Assembly (NCBI GenBank): GCA_013397865.1
Contig: VZTI01000628.1
Location: 1-64,000, forward strand
Direction: 5' to 3'
Length of the DNA: 64,000 bases
Source: Struthidea cinerea
Taxonomy: Eukaryota > Chordata > Aves > Passeriformes > Corcoracidae
Position numbers and translations under genes: made by a program. The notes below the pieces were generated by a model, which was not told where the DNA came from, did no database searches, and was given only the letters and a program-made list of their open reading frames with translations. Position 1 is the stretch's first letter; every line of letters begins with the position of its first letter. This document shows, one piece after another, positions 37,801-52,800 of this stretch.

Positions 37801-40800
37801 CATCAGTGCTGAGTTAAGCAAGCATTGCACTATACTAAGTGTCCTCTCTGATTTCTCACTTTGACAGGATTTGGATATATATAGGATTTGGACTGACCTT
37901 TCCTAGGTACTGCCACATGTAATTAAAGCTGCAGCTCATAGCCACACAGCTCACTGATTATTACATGCTTGATATTGTCCCTTGACTATAAGGAATTACC
38001 TGACTGTAAAGAATGAGGGAAGTTTGATGAAAAGCAATGAAAATGGGGAGGTTTTGTGTATGTTCTACAAATCCAGCTGCAGTAATAATGTTAATACTTG
38101 AAAGGTGAAAGGAAGATGGCTGGTCCATCCAACTATGCTTATTCCTTTAATACGTTAATGACCTGTATTTCCATCCAGCATTATCTAAACACTTCAGGAC
38201 ATTCTAGTACAATGTGACACCTGAAAGAATATTGATTCAGACAGTTTAAGTGACTATGGAAAATGATATTTTTTCCCACTTCAGAAAAATTTGCCCAGCA
38301 CTGGTGTGCTCTTCTGTCCAATACAAGCAGTGTGTTTGCTGCCTGCCATTCTGTGGTAGAGCCTTCTGTGTACATCAAGGTAAGGCACTGGTCCAAATGG
38401 GTGGTTTAATCTAGTCCAGAGACTGATCCCCCATGAAGGTGGTCTAGCCTAGGGGATTGAAATGGGTTACAGTAGTGACTGGTCTCAAAGAAATTCACTG
38501 ATCCTGATTAGAAAAATTATAAAATTGAGTGTTTGTGCCAAGATGGGCCTTTTTGGCTACAGCTGTGTAAATAATTGACTGTCTTCACTGGCATCTGTTG
38601 CACGACCCAGAAGCAAAATGAAAAAAATCAGTTCAATATTTCGAAGTTTCAAAGGGTGAAAACTATTCACTCTTTGATGAGCAGAATCAGTGTTGCTGTG
38701 TCAAACTGAGCTGAGAGTTTTACCAGTGCCACAGATTCCCTCTGACTTGGTTCAAAATTCACATCTAGGGAGAGACTATGTATTTACATTGTTTATGTCT
38801 CATTTATTACCGTGGAATTGTGTTAGTCTCCTTGTGTTTTGAATGCATGAAGCTGCCCACATGTTCTCTTGGTGTACAGTTCTGTAATGCTGTGAGGAAG
38901 CTGGCTGAGCTAGAGAGTTGCCACATTTATGTGGATGGTAAAGAAGTTCCTGCAAAAATACAGAAAGTTCATTCAGGGGGGTGTGTGTGAGATACAACTT
39001 ACTGAGAAAATACCTGTAATTTTGCCTAGAATGTAGTATGTCTTCAGGTACCTTTACAAATATGGCTTATGTGTTACCTCTCCCAGAGGAAAATGCATAT
39101 ACTTGAGAATTCATGTAAACTGTAAATAAAATAGGATTTTTCAATTTTCAATTAAGGAAAAGTAATAACCAGTTTCTTATAGATATGTCTGTTACTCCTG
39201 CTGATATCCTCAGATTTTAAACTATGATTCATGAAAGCCTTTTCCACAACATCAGTAATGGCAGGATAAGTCGCTGTCTATGCAGTATGATCCTACTGTT
39301 CTAGAGTGACTGGCTGTGTCTGTGTTCTTTTGTACAGCTCACACAGTTAAAAGAACTGAAGCTTTACATTCCAGCCATACTTACATAACTAGTTCTTAAA
39401 ATGTCATTACATATGACTGGCTCTCTATAAACCATCTTCTGTCTTGCACCTGTCATGTAATTGGGTGTGTCTTATTTGCTCGCTAGATAGGTACACTTGT
39501 GCCAAGCATCTGTGCAATATCTTCATCTGATATATTTTGACAATATAGGTCCTAGATTGTACATCTTCATGAGAGGCTGGTATAGACATTTCTTAGTGTT
39601 TTAATGAACTATAGGTGCCCTCATCTTTCTTATTATTCATCTATTAATGAGTGCTAGACATAATATCATTGCAGTTTCTGTAACTGATTTGCTATTTCTC
39701 ACATTTGCGTAGTATTTATTAGCATACATTTTCTCTGAGAGATATTTTCATGGGTAATGATACCTTTTTTAAAAGACACTGGTTGACTGCTTTTGAATTG
39801 CTACATGTTTCCCTGTTTCTTCCATGAGCTGGACATAATACCTACGTCTTTTTCTGTCCTTCAGAAATGCATGTATGACACCTGTAATGCTGAGAAGAGT
39901 GAAGTTGCACTGTGCAGTGTGCTCTCTACTTACTCCAGAGACTGTGCTACAGCAGGCGTGTCCCTGCAGGGCTGGAGGCAGGGTGTCTGTGGTATGTAAA
40001 CTGAAATTCCTTGGGCAGGGATATGGGGGAACAGCTTCAGTATAGCCCTGTTTGTGGCAGTCAGTATCTTTTGTCTTTAGTCATCAAGTTAGAGAGTATC
40101 TGAAAAAGAAAAATAAGTATTTATTCTATAAAATACTTCAACCCGCCAAAATGAGTTAATGGTTGCTTCATGCTCTTACAATGCATGTTCCTTGTGTAAA
40201 ATCTTAGGTGAATTCAGTACTCAGAGAAGCAAAATAGTACAAGGCATATTAGTCAAATCAAACCAGAAGTTAGGGTTAGTTTTAGTTTAGGTTTAGTTAG
40301 CAATTAGTTTACTTTGAACACACGGGCTTCCCCGTGTATTTTAATTACAGTATCTTTTTTGCAGTATATTCAGTCCTCTTGTCTCAGACAATACAAATGA
40401 CATCACTCTCATTAACTGCATTTTTGCATCTTGCAGGAAAATAGTAATGTATTTTAATAAATATATATTGGTGATATCTGAGAATGTGAAAATCTTTAAA
40501 GGCATTTTCAGCTCAGGATTATCTAAAAAATAAACAGAAGTTTCTTGGACATAGTGTCACCAAATCCTGAGTTCAGAGTCCACATATGTATGTATTTTCC
40601 TTTGGCACTGCCAGAATTTATTATAAGATGGCATAAGACCTGAGAATAAAAATCACTATCTTGGATTCTGAATTTTGCTTCAAAATTTCCAGTTTGTCAT
40701 TGATGGTCAGATAGTTCAAGTGAGATTTGCCTGTATCAACATGAAAATAGATGTATGGGTTTCTTGACTAATAGCACATCTGAATAGAAAACATAACAGT

Positions 40801-43800
40801 GATTATGTTTTTGGAGCTTGATGCAGCTATGATCTATTTAATTGCCTGGCTTAGAGGCCAGCTGGGTAACTTAAGAGAGGCAAACAATGTAACTAGTATG
40901 ATGCATTGTCAAAGGCATTTAAGACTGTGAGAAGAACAATTTCACAAACCTGTGCTGAAATAATTCAAAGGAACACAGTATAGTCCACAGTAAATTGTCC
41001 TAGAACCCTGCAGAGTTATGCACTAGATACAGCCACTGTTTACTGAAAGCTTTGTTCCCAACATAGAATTACTGGCATTTTTTATGGCAAATCAAGACTG
41101 CTTCACAGCATGGGTTTGGCTGAAATCTGTGTTCTTAAGGCACAGGAGGTAGTATTGACTCAAATAGTCAAACTTGAGAAAAAATGCTAATGGCTTAATC
41201 AGCACAATCATTTTAGGCCTTATTTAAGAAGAAATAATCTTTTGGGAACATGACTAATGAGAGTGAAGGCTGCACTGTTCATGAGTGAAAGAATAAATGG
41301 GCCACAATGTTCACTCTGTGTTCTGTCCCATTGCGGGGGTTGGAAAAACTGTTCTAGCTCCTGAAGCTGCATCCACTCTGCCAAGCTGCCGGCAGCATTC
41401 AAGGCAGGTTGTATCCTAAGCAGATGTCTGCACTGCAGTCAGTAGAGTGCATGAAACAAACAGACCCTGCTAGCTAACGGTGCATGCCTGTTACACACTC
41501 TTTAGCAGAAGCATGAACCACCACTACTGGTTGCCCAGTGGATCACTGGGGTGAGCAGTCTTTGCTAAGTCATGGCACTGCTTCTCTAGTGCTCCCTGTG
41601 CAAGCTAGCTTGAGGGTATCTTTGGTATGCTTGTGTTCTCTGCACCCATCACAGGTTGTGATTTGTCATCTTAGATGTGTGTCACTCCTGTGACCATGAG
41701 CACTACAATCAAATAACCTTTCTCTTGCCAGATCTGACTTTATCAAAAGTGAACTTCTTCCTCTACGAAAATTTAAAGGGAGAAAGTAGACACATTATTT
41801 TATTGTATTAATAGCTAACAATTGAGACACGTGTAAATTCATATTCAACATCTTTATTAATACCTTTTTTATTTTGGCTTATTTTTACTTACAAATACCA
41901 CTTGCTGTATCTTCAAAGAATACCTATAAAGTAGGAGAGTATAGCTTGCCTGACTTACACATGAGATATTGTGTTTGCTCCAGCTAGGACCAGAAATCCA
42001 ACTGGTTTATGGTGGTACAGGTGCTGGTCTTGAATGTGTACACAAACTTAGCACACTAACTAATCTAAGCAAATGTGCCATGGTCATGGACTGGAACACC
42101 ATACAGAGTTTTATTTAAGCATGGAACCTATTGCTGATAAGTTCTTAGCATTGCTGCAAAGCTGATTAGCACAGGTGCCCATGATCAGCTTCCCTGTACC
42201 TTCTAGTGCATTTGTATGTATCTGAAAAACAGCTGTGGGGTTAAATCTGCAGAATTGGAAAGAGGCCCAAGATGACTAGATCTCCAGTTCTCATTGAATT
42301 GCAAAGAAATCTGGATGCCAGACTTTCTTGAAAAATGCAGCCTTAATGTGGGTGATGTTCCCTGACAAAATTTGATGTCATCCCTATGGATCTGCAGTAC
42401 TGCAGATTTTATGACACAGCTTTGGTGGTGGTGTATACGGTCAGCCTGTGAAAATAAACCAGATTTTTACTGTCTTACAGGGTTAGTTGAGCTCTTTAGA
42501 TTTTGTTATTTACCTGTTTGGTTCATCCAGAGATCTTAGAAACTGTTTTTTCTCATTTCCCCAGAGGACGACAAGAGTTTTCCTCAAGACATCTGTGAGA
42601 ACTGAAACACCCTTTCTTTGGTAGCATCAAATGATTGGCAGAGTTCCTTGTCACTGCCATTTAATGTCAAAATTTTTCTCTTACTAAATATGGTCATTTC
42701 TTAAGTTATTCCCAGCCAAAGAAATCATTAGTAAAGGTCAGAAAATAAAATTTTAACAAGTCAGAAGTTATTGGTTTCAGTTCTTGGTGTAAGATAGAAA
42801 TGTAAGCTGTGGAAGTTACAAAAAGATACACCCTGCTGAGTATTTCAGTATTCAGTGTCATATAGTTCAGGCTATGCAAGTAGATTCCCGCAGAACCCTG
42901 GGAGACAAGGTCTAGTAGTTTGATAAAAGCACGTTTATGGCTACCAGTGTGCAGAAAGGCATACTAAAATCATGAGAGATGATTGCACAAAGAAGGCCAT
43001 ACATCCCTTTTATTTCTCTTGCAAAGATCCCTCTGAGGAGTGTCCTGAGACTATGGTTTATAACTATAGTGTGAAGTACTGTAACCAGTCTTGCCGCTCG
43101 CTGGATGAACCTGACCCGCTGTGCAAGGTCCAGATCGCACCTATGGAGGGCTGTGCTTGCCCTGCAGGCACCTACCTGAACGATGAGGAGGAATGTGTAG
43201 CTCCAGATGACTGTCCCTGCTACTACAAAGGCAAGATTGTTCAGCCTGGCAACTCCTTCCAAGAGGACAAACTCATGTGGTGAGTCACTCTGATGACGCA
43301 AAGGCTACTCTGTGCCTGGGGACATCAGGGCTTGCATGGGAAGTCTCTGCCCCAATCCATGAATGGCATCATTTTTCAGTTAGGAATCATGACAAATTTC
43401 TCCTAGATTGTATCTTCCCCTGGCAGGAAGTGCAGCCACAGCGAAGGTTAAGATCCTGTGTTCATGCTAGCAAACAAGAACATGAAAACATGTTAAGTAG
43501 AACAATATTTGTAATCTATCTCTACGCAAAGTTCATTGTTGTGTAAAAAAATATCCATAAACAGTGCGAGCAAGCTTTCTAGAAGACAGAAGGCTCGGAG
43601 GAGTTTCAGGCTTTGAAATGAAAACGGAAAGTGAAAACCACCACGCCATCCTGCAGATTATTTAAAAAAATAAAAGTGGTCCAGGAAAAAAACACCCAAA
43701 TCTCAGTTTTTAAACTGATTTTTTTTTAAAGAGAGAGAGAAAAATTTCGAGGGAAGTACTAAAAATGACATAATTAACTTACATTTGAAAAACAACTGTC

Positions 43801-46800
43801 ATTGTTTGCATTTTCAACTAGCTTAGGGCAGCAATGCAAACCACTGCCAGGGGAAGGCTATTTTATTATCTTTAGATGTTTATATATACTCTATCTGTCT
43901 TCCAGCTGAGGATTCTAGACTATTTTGTAATCACATATTCATTTAGTAATTTAAGAGATCTCTTATTTAAGAAAGTATTAGTCTTATCTCATGGAGTGGA
44001 AAATGAATGCTTAGAAAAAACTTGTTTTAGGGAAAACACACAATAAACCAGTGGCAGATGAAGGAAGAGTATTTAAGAGCTGGGTCTTTTAATCTTCCTT
44101 CTGGGTATGATAATTCATGTCTGTGAAACTGATAGCTGTACCAAATATTCATTTTGATAGGAATTTGTTATTCATGTGACAAGTGAAGCTTTGCAGTGCC
44201 TTTCTAGTGAGGGAGAAAAGTGCAAAGAACTGATGTGTTTTGTTTTATGGAATCTCTTTAGCAAATGCATTCAAGGAAGATTAGACTGCATTGGAGAAAC
44301 TGTCTTGGTAAAAGGTGAGATTTTGCTAAATAATGGCATTATGGTGTCAGCCAGTATTTATAATGTTTTTCTGTGTTATCTCTCACTTTCTGTAACATTT
44401 TAGTATTCTGCACATTTTTTCATTCTCCCTGAAATGTGTTAGTTATTGATAACATTTGTCTTTGTAAAATGTCACCAGACTTACTAGACTCTTTAGAAGA
44501 TGAGGATATTTCGCAAAACTTAGAAGTTATCTGCCTTCTTCTCCTTGCACTGTTATTGGGCAGAAGCAAATCTATTAGAAACTTTAAATGATAGACACCT
44601 GCTGTCCTCCGAAATCCTCTGGCTGGTTTTGCAATTGCTGATGGCATCCTTATTGCTCTCTCTAAATTACCTTCCTGAAATGTTTTCTCCTACTGCAGAT
44701 TGCCCAGCTCCTATGTATTACTTCAACTGCAGCTCTGCAGGTCCCGGAGCGACTGGATCTGAGTGTCAGAAAAGCTGCAAGACACAGGACATGCACTGTG
44801 TAAGGAATTCACCTCCCAGCAGGGGCACAGGGCAGCGTGGCTGGGCATGTAGGATTGCCCTTATCAAGCACTGATGGGACGTGCTATGCTGGGCACACCA
44901 ACTGCTTCACTGATAAAACAGCAGCTGTAGCTAACACTGTACCTGTGAGATATTTGTAGCATGATTGCCACTAGCTTGCAATTAAGGCGTTTTTTAAAAA
45001 ATCCAAAACTTTGGCATCCAGAGCTAACACACCTCTGCTGGTTCCCTGTTCTTTCTGTGCACTAACAAGTTGTCTTCTCTTGTATCTTCAAACATGCAGT
45101 ATGTCACAGAATGTGTTTCTGGCTGCATGTGTCCTGATGGACTGGTATTGGATGGCAGCGGAGGATGTATTCCCAAAGATCAATGCCCATGTGTGCATGG
45201 AGGACACTTTTATAAACCCGGGGAAACCATCAAAGTGGACTGCAACACATGGTAAGTTGTCCCAGGGAGGCTTGTGTTATAACAAAGTTAAAATTGTCAG
45301 TCCATAATGCACCCGTGGGGCAGGCTATGCTTTGAAGCCTTCCTCTTCATCATGAGAGCCATTGGGCTGCTAGTAAAAATAAAAGGGGAAGTATTTCTCT
45401 GCACCCTGCTGCATGAGCCTGCACTGGGGGAGCACAAGCACTAACACCTTCTGTCAAACGATTCCCATCCTTTTCTGCTTTCTCACCAGCTTCAGAAACA
45501 CCAGCCTTACCCTGGTTGGTCAGCAGTTGCCCATTCAGTAAGGGGGAATTGAGTCTGTGTCTGTTGGGCACAGCTGAACCCTGGAAAACGACTGAATTTA
45601 GTCAAAGAGGAATTATGATGGTCCTCTCTTGAGACTTGCAGTGCTTCCAGATGCACAGTTCTCAATATAAATTAATACTCTAGTTGCTCCAATTTCTGGA
45701 TCCAATAATGCTGCCATAGATTTCACTATTATAACTGATCATGGTGGTTAAATGCTTTGAATCTTTATCCATTATTTACCAAGGATGAGTCTATATAGTT
45801 CTGCCAAATGGATGCACAGAAAATAAGAGCTAGAAGCACTTTGGTCTAATCACCATTGGCACAGGCAATCAAGTTTAACATGTGAAGTCAAAACCTGATA
45901 AGCAGTTGTTGCTATCACAGAAGTTGCTATTAAGAAGTTTTATTGCAGTGAGGTCTTAGTTTTCTTATGAGAAGAGGACACACATGGGAAAGAAAATGCA
46001 GTCTCTGTGTCAGGGCTATAACTACTAAATTTTCTGTCTACAGTCCTCCTGAACTAGAGGTAAGGTTTGTCAAGGTATGGTGGGTTGACTTTGGCTGGAC
46101 ATTAGGTGGCCACCTAGCTGTTCTATCACTACTTTTCTAAGCAGAACAAGGCTGGGGACAAAATAAGATGGAAAAAAATCATGGGTCAAAATAAAGATCA
46201 TTTAATAAAGCAAAAGCAAAGACTGTGTGCAGAAGAAAAGGACAACAAAATATTTATTCCCTACTTCCCATCAGCAGGTGATGTCCAGCCCACTTTCCAA
46301 GGAGTAGGGCTTCAGAAAACAAACAATTGCCACTCTGTTCCCACCCCAGCCACCCCATTCCCTTAGCTTTTATAGTTGAGCAGATGTCACAAGGTTTGGA
46401 ATATCCCTTTGGCCATCTGGGGACAGCTATCCTGTCTCTGTCCCCTCCCAAAACCTTGTCCACCCCCCAGCCTACTGGTGAGGGGGAGAATGCTGCAGAC
46501 AGCACCGATGCTGTGGGAGTGCTGCTCAGCAGTAGCCAAAGCACCGGGGTGTTACCAACACCTTTCTAGGTGCCAATGCGAAGCACAGCACCATGAGGGC
46601 TGCTGAGGGAAAAAATTCTCTCCATCTCAGCCAGACTCCAGGAAAGACAGAGATAATATCTGTTCACATGACTGTAACAGAACTGCAACATGATCCCTCA
46701 CAGATTATTATTCAGAAATGGTTGAAACATTCAATTTTGCAGCTTGAATTTTTCTCCTCAACCCCCACTGTCTGCTGCCAGGACTCAATTATTTAAAATG

Positions 46801-49800
46801 TATTTGAAGGCAATAATAGAATAAATGTGTCTGGGTAATAAACATGACCTTTCTGATTGATGTGGCATCTCATGGCATGATCTCAGAACAGTTGAGAGGG
46901 CACTGCAAAAAACAAACCTTTTAGTTATTCTGCTCCTGTTTGGGGTTAAGGAAAGCCCATGTTCCATGCAAACATCGTGATTCTTTGCATTTTGCCTCCC
47001 AGCACCTGCAACAAAAGGCAGTGGAACTGCACGGACAATCCCTGCAAGGGAACCTGCACTGTGTATGGAAACGGGCATTACATGAGCTTTGATGGGGAGA
47101 AGTTTGATTTCCTGGGAGACTGTGACTATATCCTAGCTCAGGTATCAATTTATTTTCACTTTCCCATCCATATGCTTTTCACAGCTTACACTGTAGGCTT
47201 CAGTCTGGGTAATTAAAAGGCATTCATATGCAAAATAGCCAACACTGATGAGCAGAGCCTGCTCCCCTCCTCTTGTACCCAGAGCCGATACAGTGAGATT
47301 TTCCACGTAAAACAAAGCAAATTGACCCTCAGAAGTGACACAAGAGGGCACTGTGTTCATCATTTTCAAGGGAAAGGAATTGGTGTGGTGCTGAGAAGTG
47401 TTTTTCTCAGCCACCCAAGACTGACATTATTTTCGTTGTGACAGAAGCACACAGAGGTTAACGTGTGAGCCTCATGCATAATAATTGCATGTAATGGGAC
47501 AGCACTCAGTGAGACATTTTGTCATCCCCAAATTACAGTTGGTTTTGCTAATTTTAATAAAATACATTTTTACCTTTTAGGACTGCTGCTATGACAAGCC
47601 CTTAGTTTTGGTTTTTGAAAATCCTGGTCAAATATGAACCTGCCTCCAGGTCATCTTCCACCAGATTCTTCTAAAATTCCTAGAGTTTTGGTGAATAAAG
47701 AAGTCAGATCAGAGTGTCATTCATTTAGAGCTCCTGAAAATGCTTGACTGGTCTAGGTGCCTGACAAGATCTAATAGAATGTTATCTGTTTTTCTAAGGA
47801 TTTTTGCCCTAATAACATGGATGCTGGCACCTTCCGGATTGTGATTCAGAACAACGCCTGTGGGAAGTCACGCTCCATCTGCTCCCTAAAGATCACATTG
47901 ATTTTTGAGGTTTGTCTAGAACTGGTTATAACCAAGGAGCTGTAGTCTTGATTTTCTAGTAATTATTGTATCATCCTCTTAGATTCCAGCTCAGTTGCTG
48001 CTAGAGAGTACCTATATGGAAGTCAAACAGCCAGCAAGCAAAGGCAGGGAATTTGGGAAAGGTTTAGGTATTTGATGTTAACATGGATTGAACACTTCTG
48101 TGGATGAGGGGAAAGATGCAAGGAGTCAACAGCACTCTTTGTATGTGCATCTGTGTGTGTATGTGTTTGTATCTGTGACAGTAGGCTCTGGGCATCTGTG
48201 ACTGTGGCTCACATATCTGGCAGTGAACCAAGATACAGTGTGAAGATGACAGAAAGATAAGACAAAGAACAAGAGGCAGAGCGCCAGTGCTGTTGCACTA
48301 AGTTTTCTATTTGATTTCCTTCCATGCAATGTATGTGTTCCTTTGTAGAGCAGTGAAATAAGGCTCTTGGAAGGAAGAATTCAGGAGATAGCCACTGATC
48401 CAGGAGCTGAGAAAAATTATAAAGTGGACCTCAGAGGAGGTTATATCGTAATTGAAACGAATCAAGGGATGAACTTCATGTGGGACCAAAAGACTACTGT
48501 TGTTGTTCATGTGGCACCATCTTTCCAGGTAAGTATGGGGCGGACTGGGAGTTATGATTTCAAACTCAGAGTTATGTATCCAGAACTGGACCCCCAGAAA
48601 AGCAGGGCTTGGAAAAAAGTTTGGTTTAGTGGACAAGAAGAAGCAGCAAGCAGGCCATATCTTGTGTTTTATTGCACTGTTCAGTCAGTATGAAACACTC
48701 CAGAATATTTGGGGCTAGAAGTATTGGTAACACATTAAGAGTGTTTTTATCACTTGAAGTCCAGCTTTTTCTAAGCCATTTTTTAGTGTCTTTTTAGAAA
48801 CTTGCAGCTATTTTGCCTCTATAGTTTATTTCTGTCAAAGAGTGGGCTGCAGTCAAAATAACCAAACCATTTACTGTGCCTACACAAATTACACAGGGAA
48901 AAGTCTGTGGTCTTTGTGGGGACTTTGATGGCCGCTCAAGGAATGACTTCACAACCAGAGGGCAGTCCATGGAGATGAGCATCCAGGAATTTGGAAACAG
49001 CTGGAAAATAACAAGCACCTGCTCAAATATAAACATGACGGACCTGTGTGCGGATCAGCCTTTCAAGTCTGCCCTGGGACAGAAGCACTGCAGCATCATT
49101 AAGAGTAACATCTTTGAAGCCTGTCACAGTAAGGTAATCCTGTTCTCTCATACTCAATAGTTTCACACTAGATATTTGTTGCTATTTTGCAGCACATTTG
49201 CAGCATATTTTTACTATTAAAGGCTACTACACACTAGTACAAGGCTACCTCTCTCAAAACCTCACTTCTCAGCTATGCCAGTTAAATCCTGTTGCCCAGT
49301 ATTGAGGAAACAGCAGTGCCTGTTTTGAACAACCGAAGATAAAGAGGATAGTAGTTGGCCACCAGAAGCAGAAAGGTATCTGTGTAATGTAGAGATAAGT
49401 TAGTCTAGGACTGTTTGTATGGTCATCCTTGGGAAGTTCATTCAAGTTATCTAATTAATTGGTTTATTTTAGTCACAAAATTAATTTAAACAGAAACAAA
49501 GCTACTCTTCTTAATTAGAATGTCTACACAAAGCTTCACTGCACTGTAATGAACAATTTTAAAAACAAACTTGGCTAAATTTCCTTGGTTAGTTTATGTT
49601 GGCAATAGTTAAAACACAAGAGACATGAAGTTCAGTGGAAAAAGGATTTCCTTTTATACTCACTTAACCACTGTCTCTCAGTTGGAGAGTGAACATCCTG
49701 TGTAGTTGTGCTAAGCCAAAACAAAGTAGTGCAGTCACTGGGAAGACATTTTGAGTGTAAGTAGCAGCATTACACATATGAGAATGGGAAGATTTAGAGT

Positions 49801-52800
49801 CCAATTCTACCAGGCAGGTGAAAATAGAAAACTACCTGTTGTAAAATATCCCAGCTCCTTCATGACAATCCCAGTCTGTGACAAACTGCCAGTGCATGAC
49901 AGAAATTCAGAGCCCTTTCCCTCATTAAGCACAGTGCAGCAGATACAGCTGTGGTGACAGATCTGCCGGTGTTTTGACAGGTGAACCCAATTCCATATTA
50001 TGAATCTTGTGTGTCTGACTTCTGTGGCTGTGACAGTGTGGGAGACTGTGAGTGCTTTTGTACCTCAGTTGCTGCTTACTCGAGGAGCTGCAGCAGAGCT
50101 GGTGTCTGTATCAACTGGAGAACCCCTGCCATTTGCCGTAAGTACCGCGCTGAAAATGCACACAGAAAGCAGTGCTCCTTGTGCTCAGACACACAGGGGA
50201 TAAAGAAGAGCAGAACACTTACAACACTATGCATGCATGACTGAACAAGCTTTTTATCATGTTTATCTTACTAAAGTCTTTTAAACAAGATTTAAAAATA
50301 GTCCCTGCCCAGTGTCTGAGACCTAAAGGTTTTTTATTTTTCTGTTCCAGCCGTGTTCTGCGATTATTACAATCCACCTGATAAACATGAGTGGTTCTAT
50401 AAACCCTGTGGAGCCCCTTGTCTAAGGACTTGCAGGAACCCACAAGGGAAATGTGGGAACTTGCTGTACAGTTTAGAAGGTAATTCTTCCTTGATTTTAA
50501 TGCCGTTTATGGGAGTTGAAGCTGCTAGTCTGGTTTGAAATGTCTTAAGCCTCAAGGTGACTGAAAAGTTATCCCATCTGTCCCAGAAGCTCATTGACCA
50601 TGCCTTGCTAATTCCCCGTGTGATGGTGCTATTCATAGCACCATTTGCCTGTTCCCTTTAAATATATGGAGAGATAAAACACCATTCAATATAAATTTTC
50701 AAAGAATAATTATCTGTTGACAAATGGAATAAATTAAAACTTTGGGGAGAGAGGTAAAAAGAGGACTTGGAAAATAATTGGTAGTAAAAAGAACATTCAT
50801 ACTGGAATCACATTCATTTGGGGATCAAATCTATATTTGGTAGAGGTATTTATGTGCTTTCCTGTATCTATGTAACCCAGGCTAAGAATGCTTTGTTTAA
50901 TTTTCCAGGCTGTTACCCAGAGTGTAGTCCTGACAAGCCTTATTTTGATGAGGAGAGCAGGGAGTGTGTCTCCCTCCCCAACTGCACTTCATGGTAGGTC
51001 AGCTGATGGTAAGAAAGGTAGAATAGGGCTGGAAAGGACAAACTAGGAAGTGTTTTGTTAATGATTATAGGCTGTGGCAATTACCATTAAATCCTCCAGA
51101 AGTAGGCTTTTTTGTAAAAGTAGGTACAATTGCAGACATTGTTATTCCATATACTAATTCATTTCCATAAAACAATTCTTTTTTACTCTTTCTCTTCAGT
51201 GACCCCAAAGAGAAACTATGCACTGAAGACTCCAAAGGTAACTTTTCACCACTCTCACCACGCATTGAGTGATGGCAGGACTGGAACAACCCAACATCAC
51301 ATGTTACTGCAAATGTATTGATAATAGGAGTCCAGATAGGTGGTTTAATAGGTGGATGCACAGCAGTACAGACATAGTGTGATAAGGAAAATGCAGCCTT
51401 TGACCCCAAGAACTATCTAAAGGATAATCATAGGGAGGAAGGAGATAGGTATGATGTGTGGGATTCATCTTACCCAGGGAAATACCACTTCTCCACTCTT
51501 CCACTTTTCCTTGATAGTGAAGATAGATAGATAGTAGTCTGTAGCAGGCCATTCATGGTATCTCTTTTAATAAGTACTTTTAGAACAGGGAAAATTTTGT
51601 AGAAGTGCTGTTTCTTGACCAGTAATTTCATACAATAAGCTAAGACAGCTTATTAGATACATGTTTGTGTGCCTAAAGGACACAGTTAAGGTAGAGTATC
51701 AGTTCATTCCCATATCTGTGAGAAATCACATCCCAAAATGCAGGATGACCCAGTAGACAACACATTTTCAATTTTGCTGGTTTTGTTACAGTAGTAGATA
51801 CACTTCCTTTGGTTCTTACATGTACAGTCTCCAAAATCTGGAAAGCTTCTCATATATTTAAATGAAATTTTGTACCACTGCGTGCTCCTCATTTGCAGAT
51901 GGAAGCAGTTGTGCAACACCTCCTGAACCAGTGTTTTGTAACTCAGAAAGGCAGTAATCCCAGTCACGTTCCCTGCCCAGAGGGAGTTCTCCTGTGCTCC
52001 ATGCTGGTTTAGGACAGTACCAGTTCTCATGCTTTTACCAACCAGTTATTCCTCTATGCAAGCTGACTCCAAGAAACACCAGCAACCAGAAAAATCCAAC
52101 ACACTTTAAATAAATGAGACAGATTCCCAGCGCAGCTTCTCAAGTAGAAACTGAGAAATTTTTTCAGCCAGGTAATTACTGTTTGATGTTGTGTGAGCTT
52201 CAGAAGGGTAAAGGCAGAGTTTGGTTTGCTTTTCATTTGTATTTATATTGCAAATGTCCTCTGTTGCTATGGCATTTTCTCTTTTGGTGCCTCAGTTTGC
52301 CTTTGCTGCCACAACGGGAAGACCTATACCTTAAATGAAACTGTGTACAGCCATGTGTATGGGACCGAGTGTGGTGAAGCTGTCTGTGGCCCTAATGGAC
52401 AGATCATTCAAACCCTAACCCCGTGCAGAACTCCACCTACACCAGCACAAGGTACTAGATTGATAAGAGGCTTGGTGGTGATTATGTGGAAGTCCATAAT
52501 GGTAATAAGATTTATCCATTTTGAAAAAGACTCCTACTGCATGTGTAGGAAAAGAACAGAATTTAAGACTGTTGAAGTTTCAAAACTGAGGGATCAGAGC
52601 TTGTGGGTCTTGTGGGGAGGATCAAAAGTGTAATTTTTATAGATTCTTGCTGACCTTACTGTCAGTGAGGTTAAGAGATAACAGAAAGATTCAGTGATTT
52701 TTCACTACAACTTTTACAATAAGCTTGAGCATATCACATGACCCTCTGGTGTTGTTAGTCTCAATATTTCATATTTCTAAATCTTGTTTTTCTCCTTCTT

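Noticed and set aside
40269..40310. TTAGGG-like interstitial telomeric repeat
   Set aside because: Only one exact TTAGGG occurs and the rest is degenerate TTAG/TTTAG, so it is simple sequence rather than a telomeric tract.
51521..51534. GATA microsatellite
   Set aside because: Only about three repeats; too short to count as a microsatellite locus.
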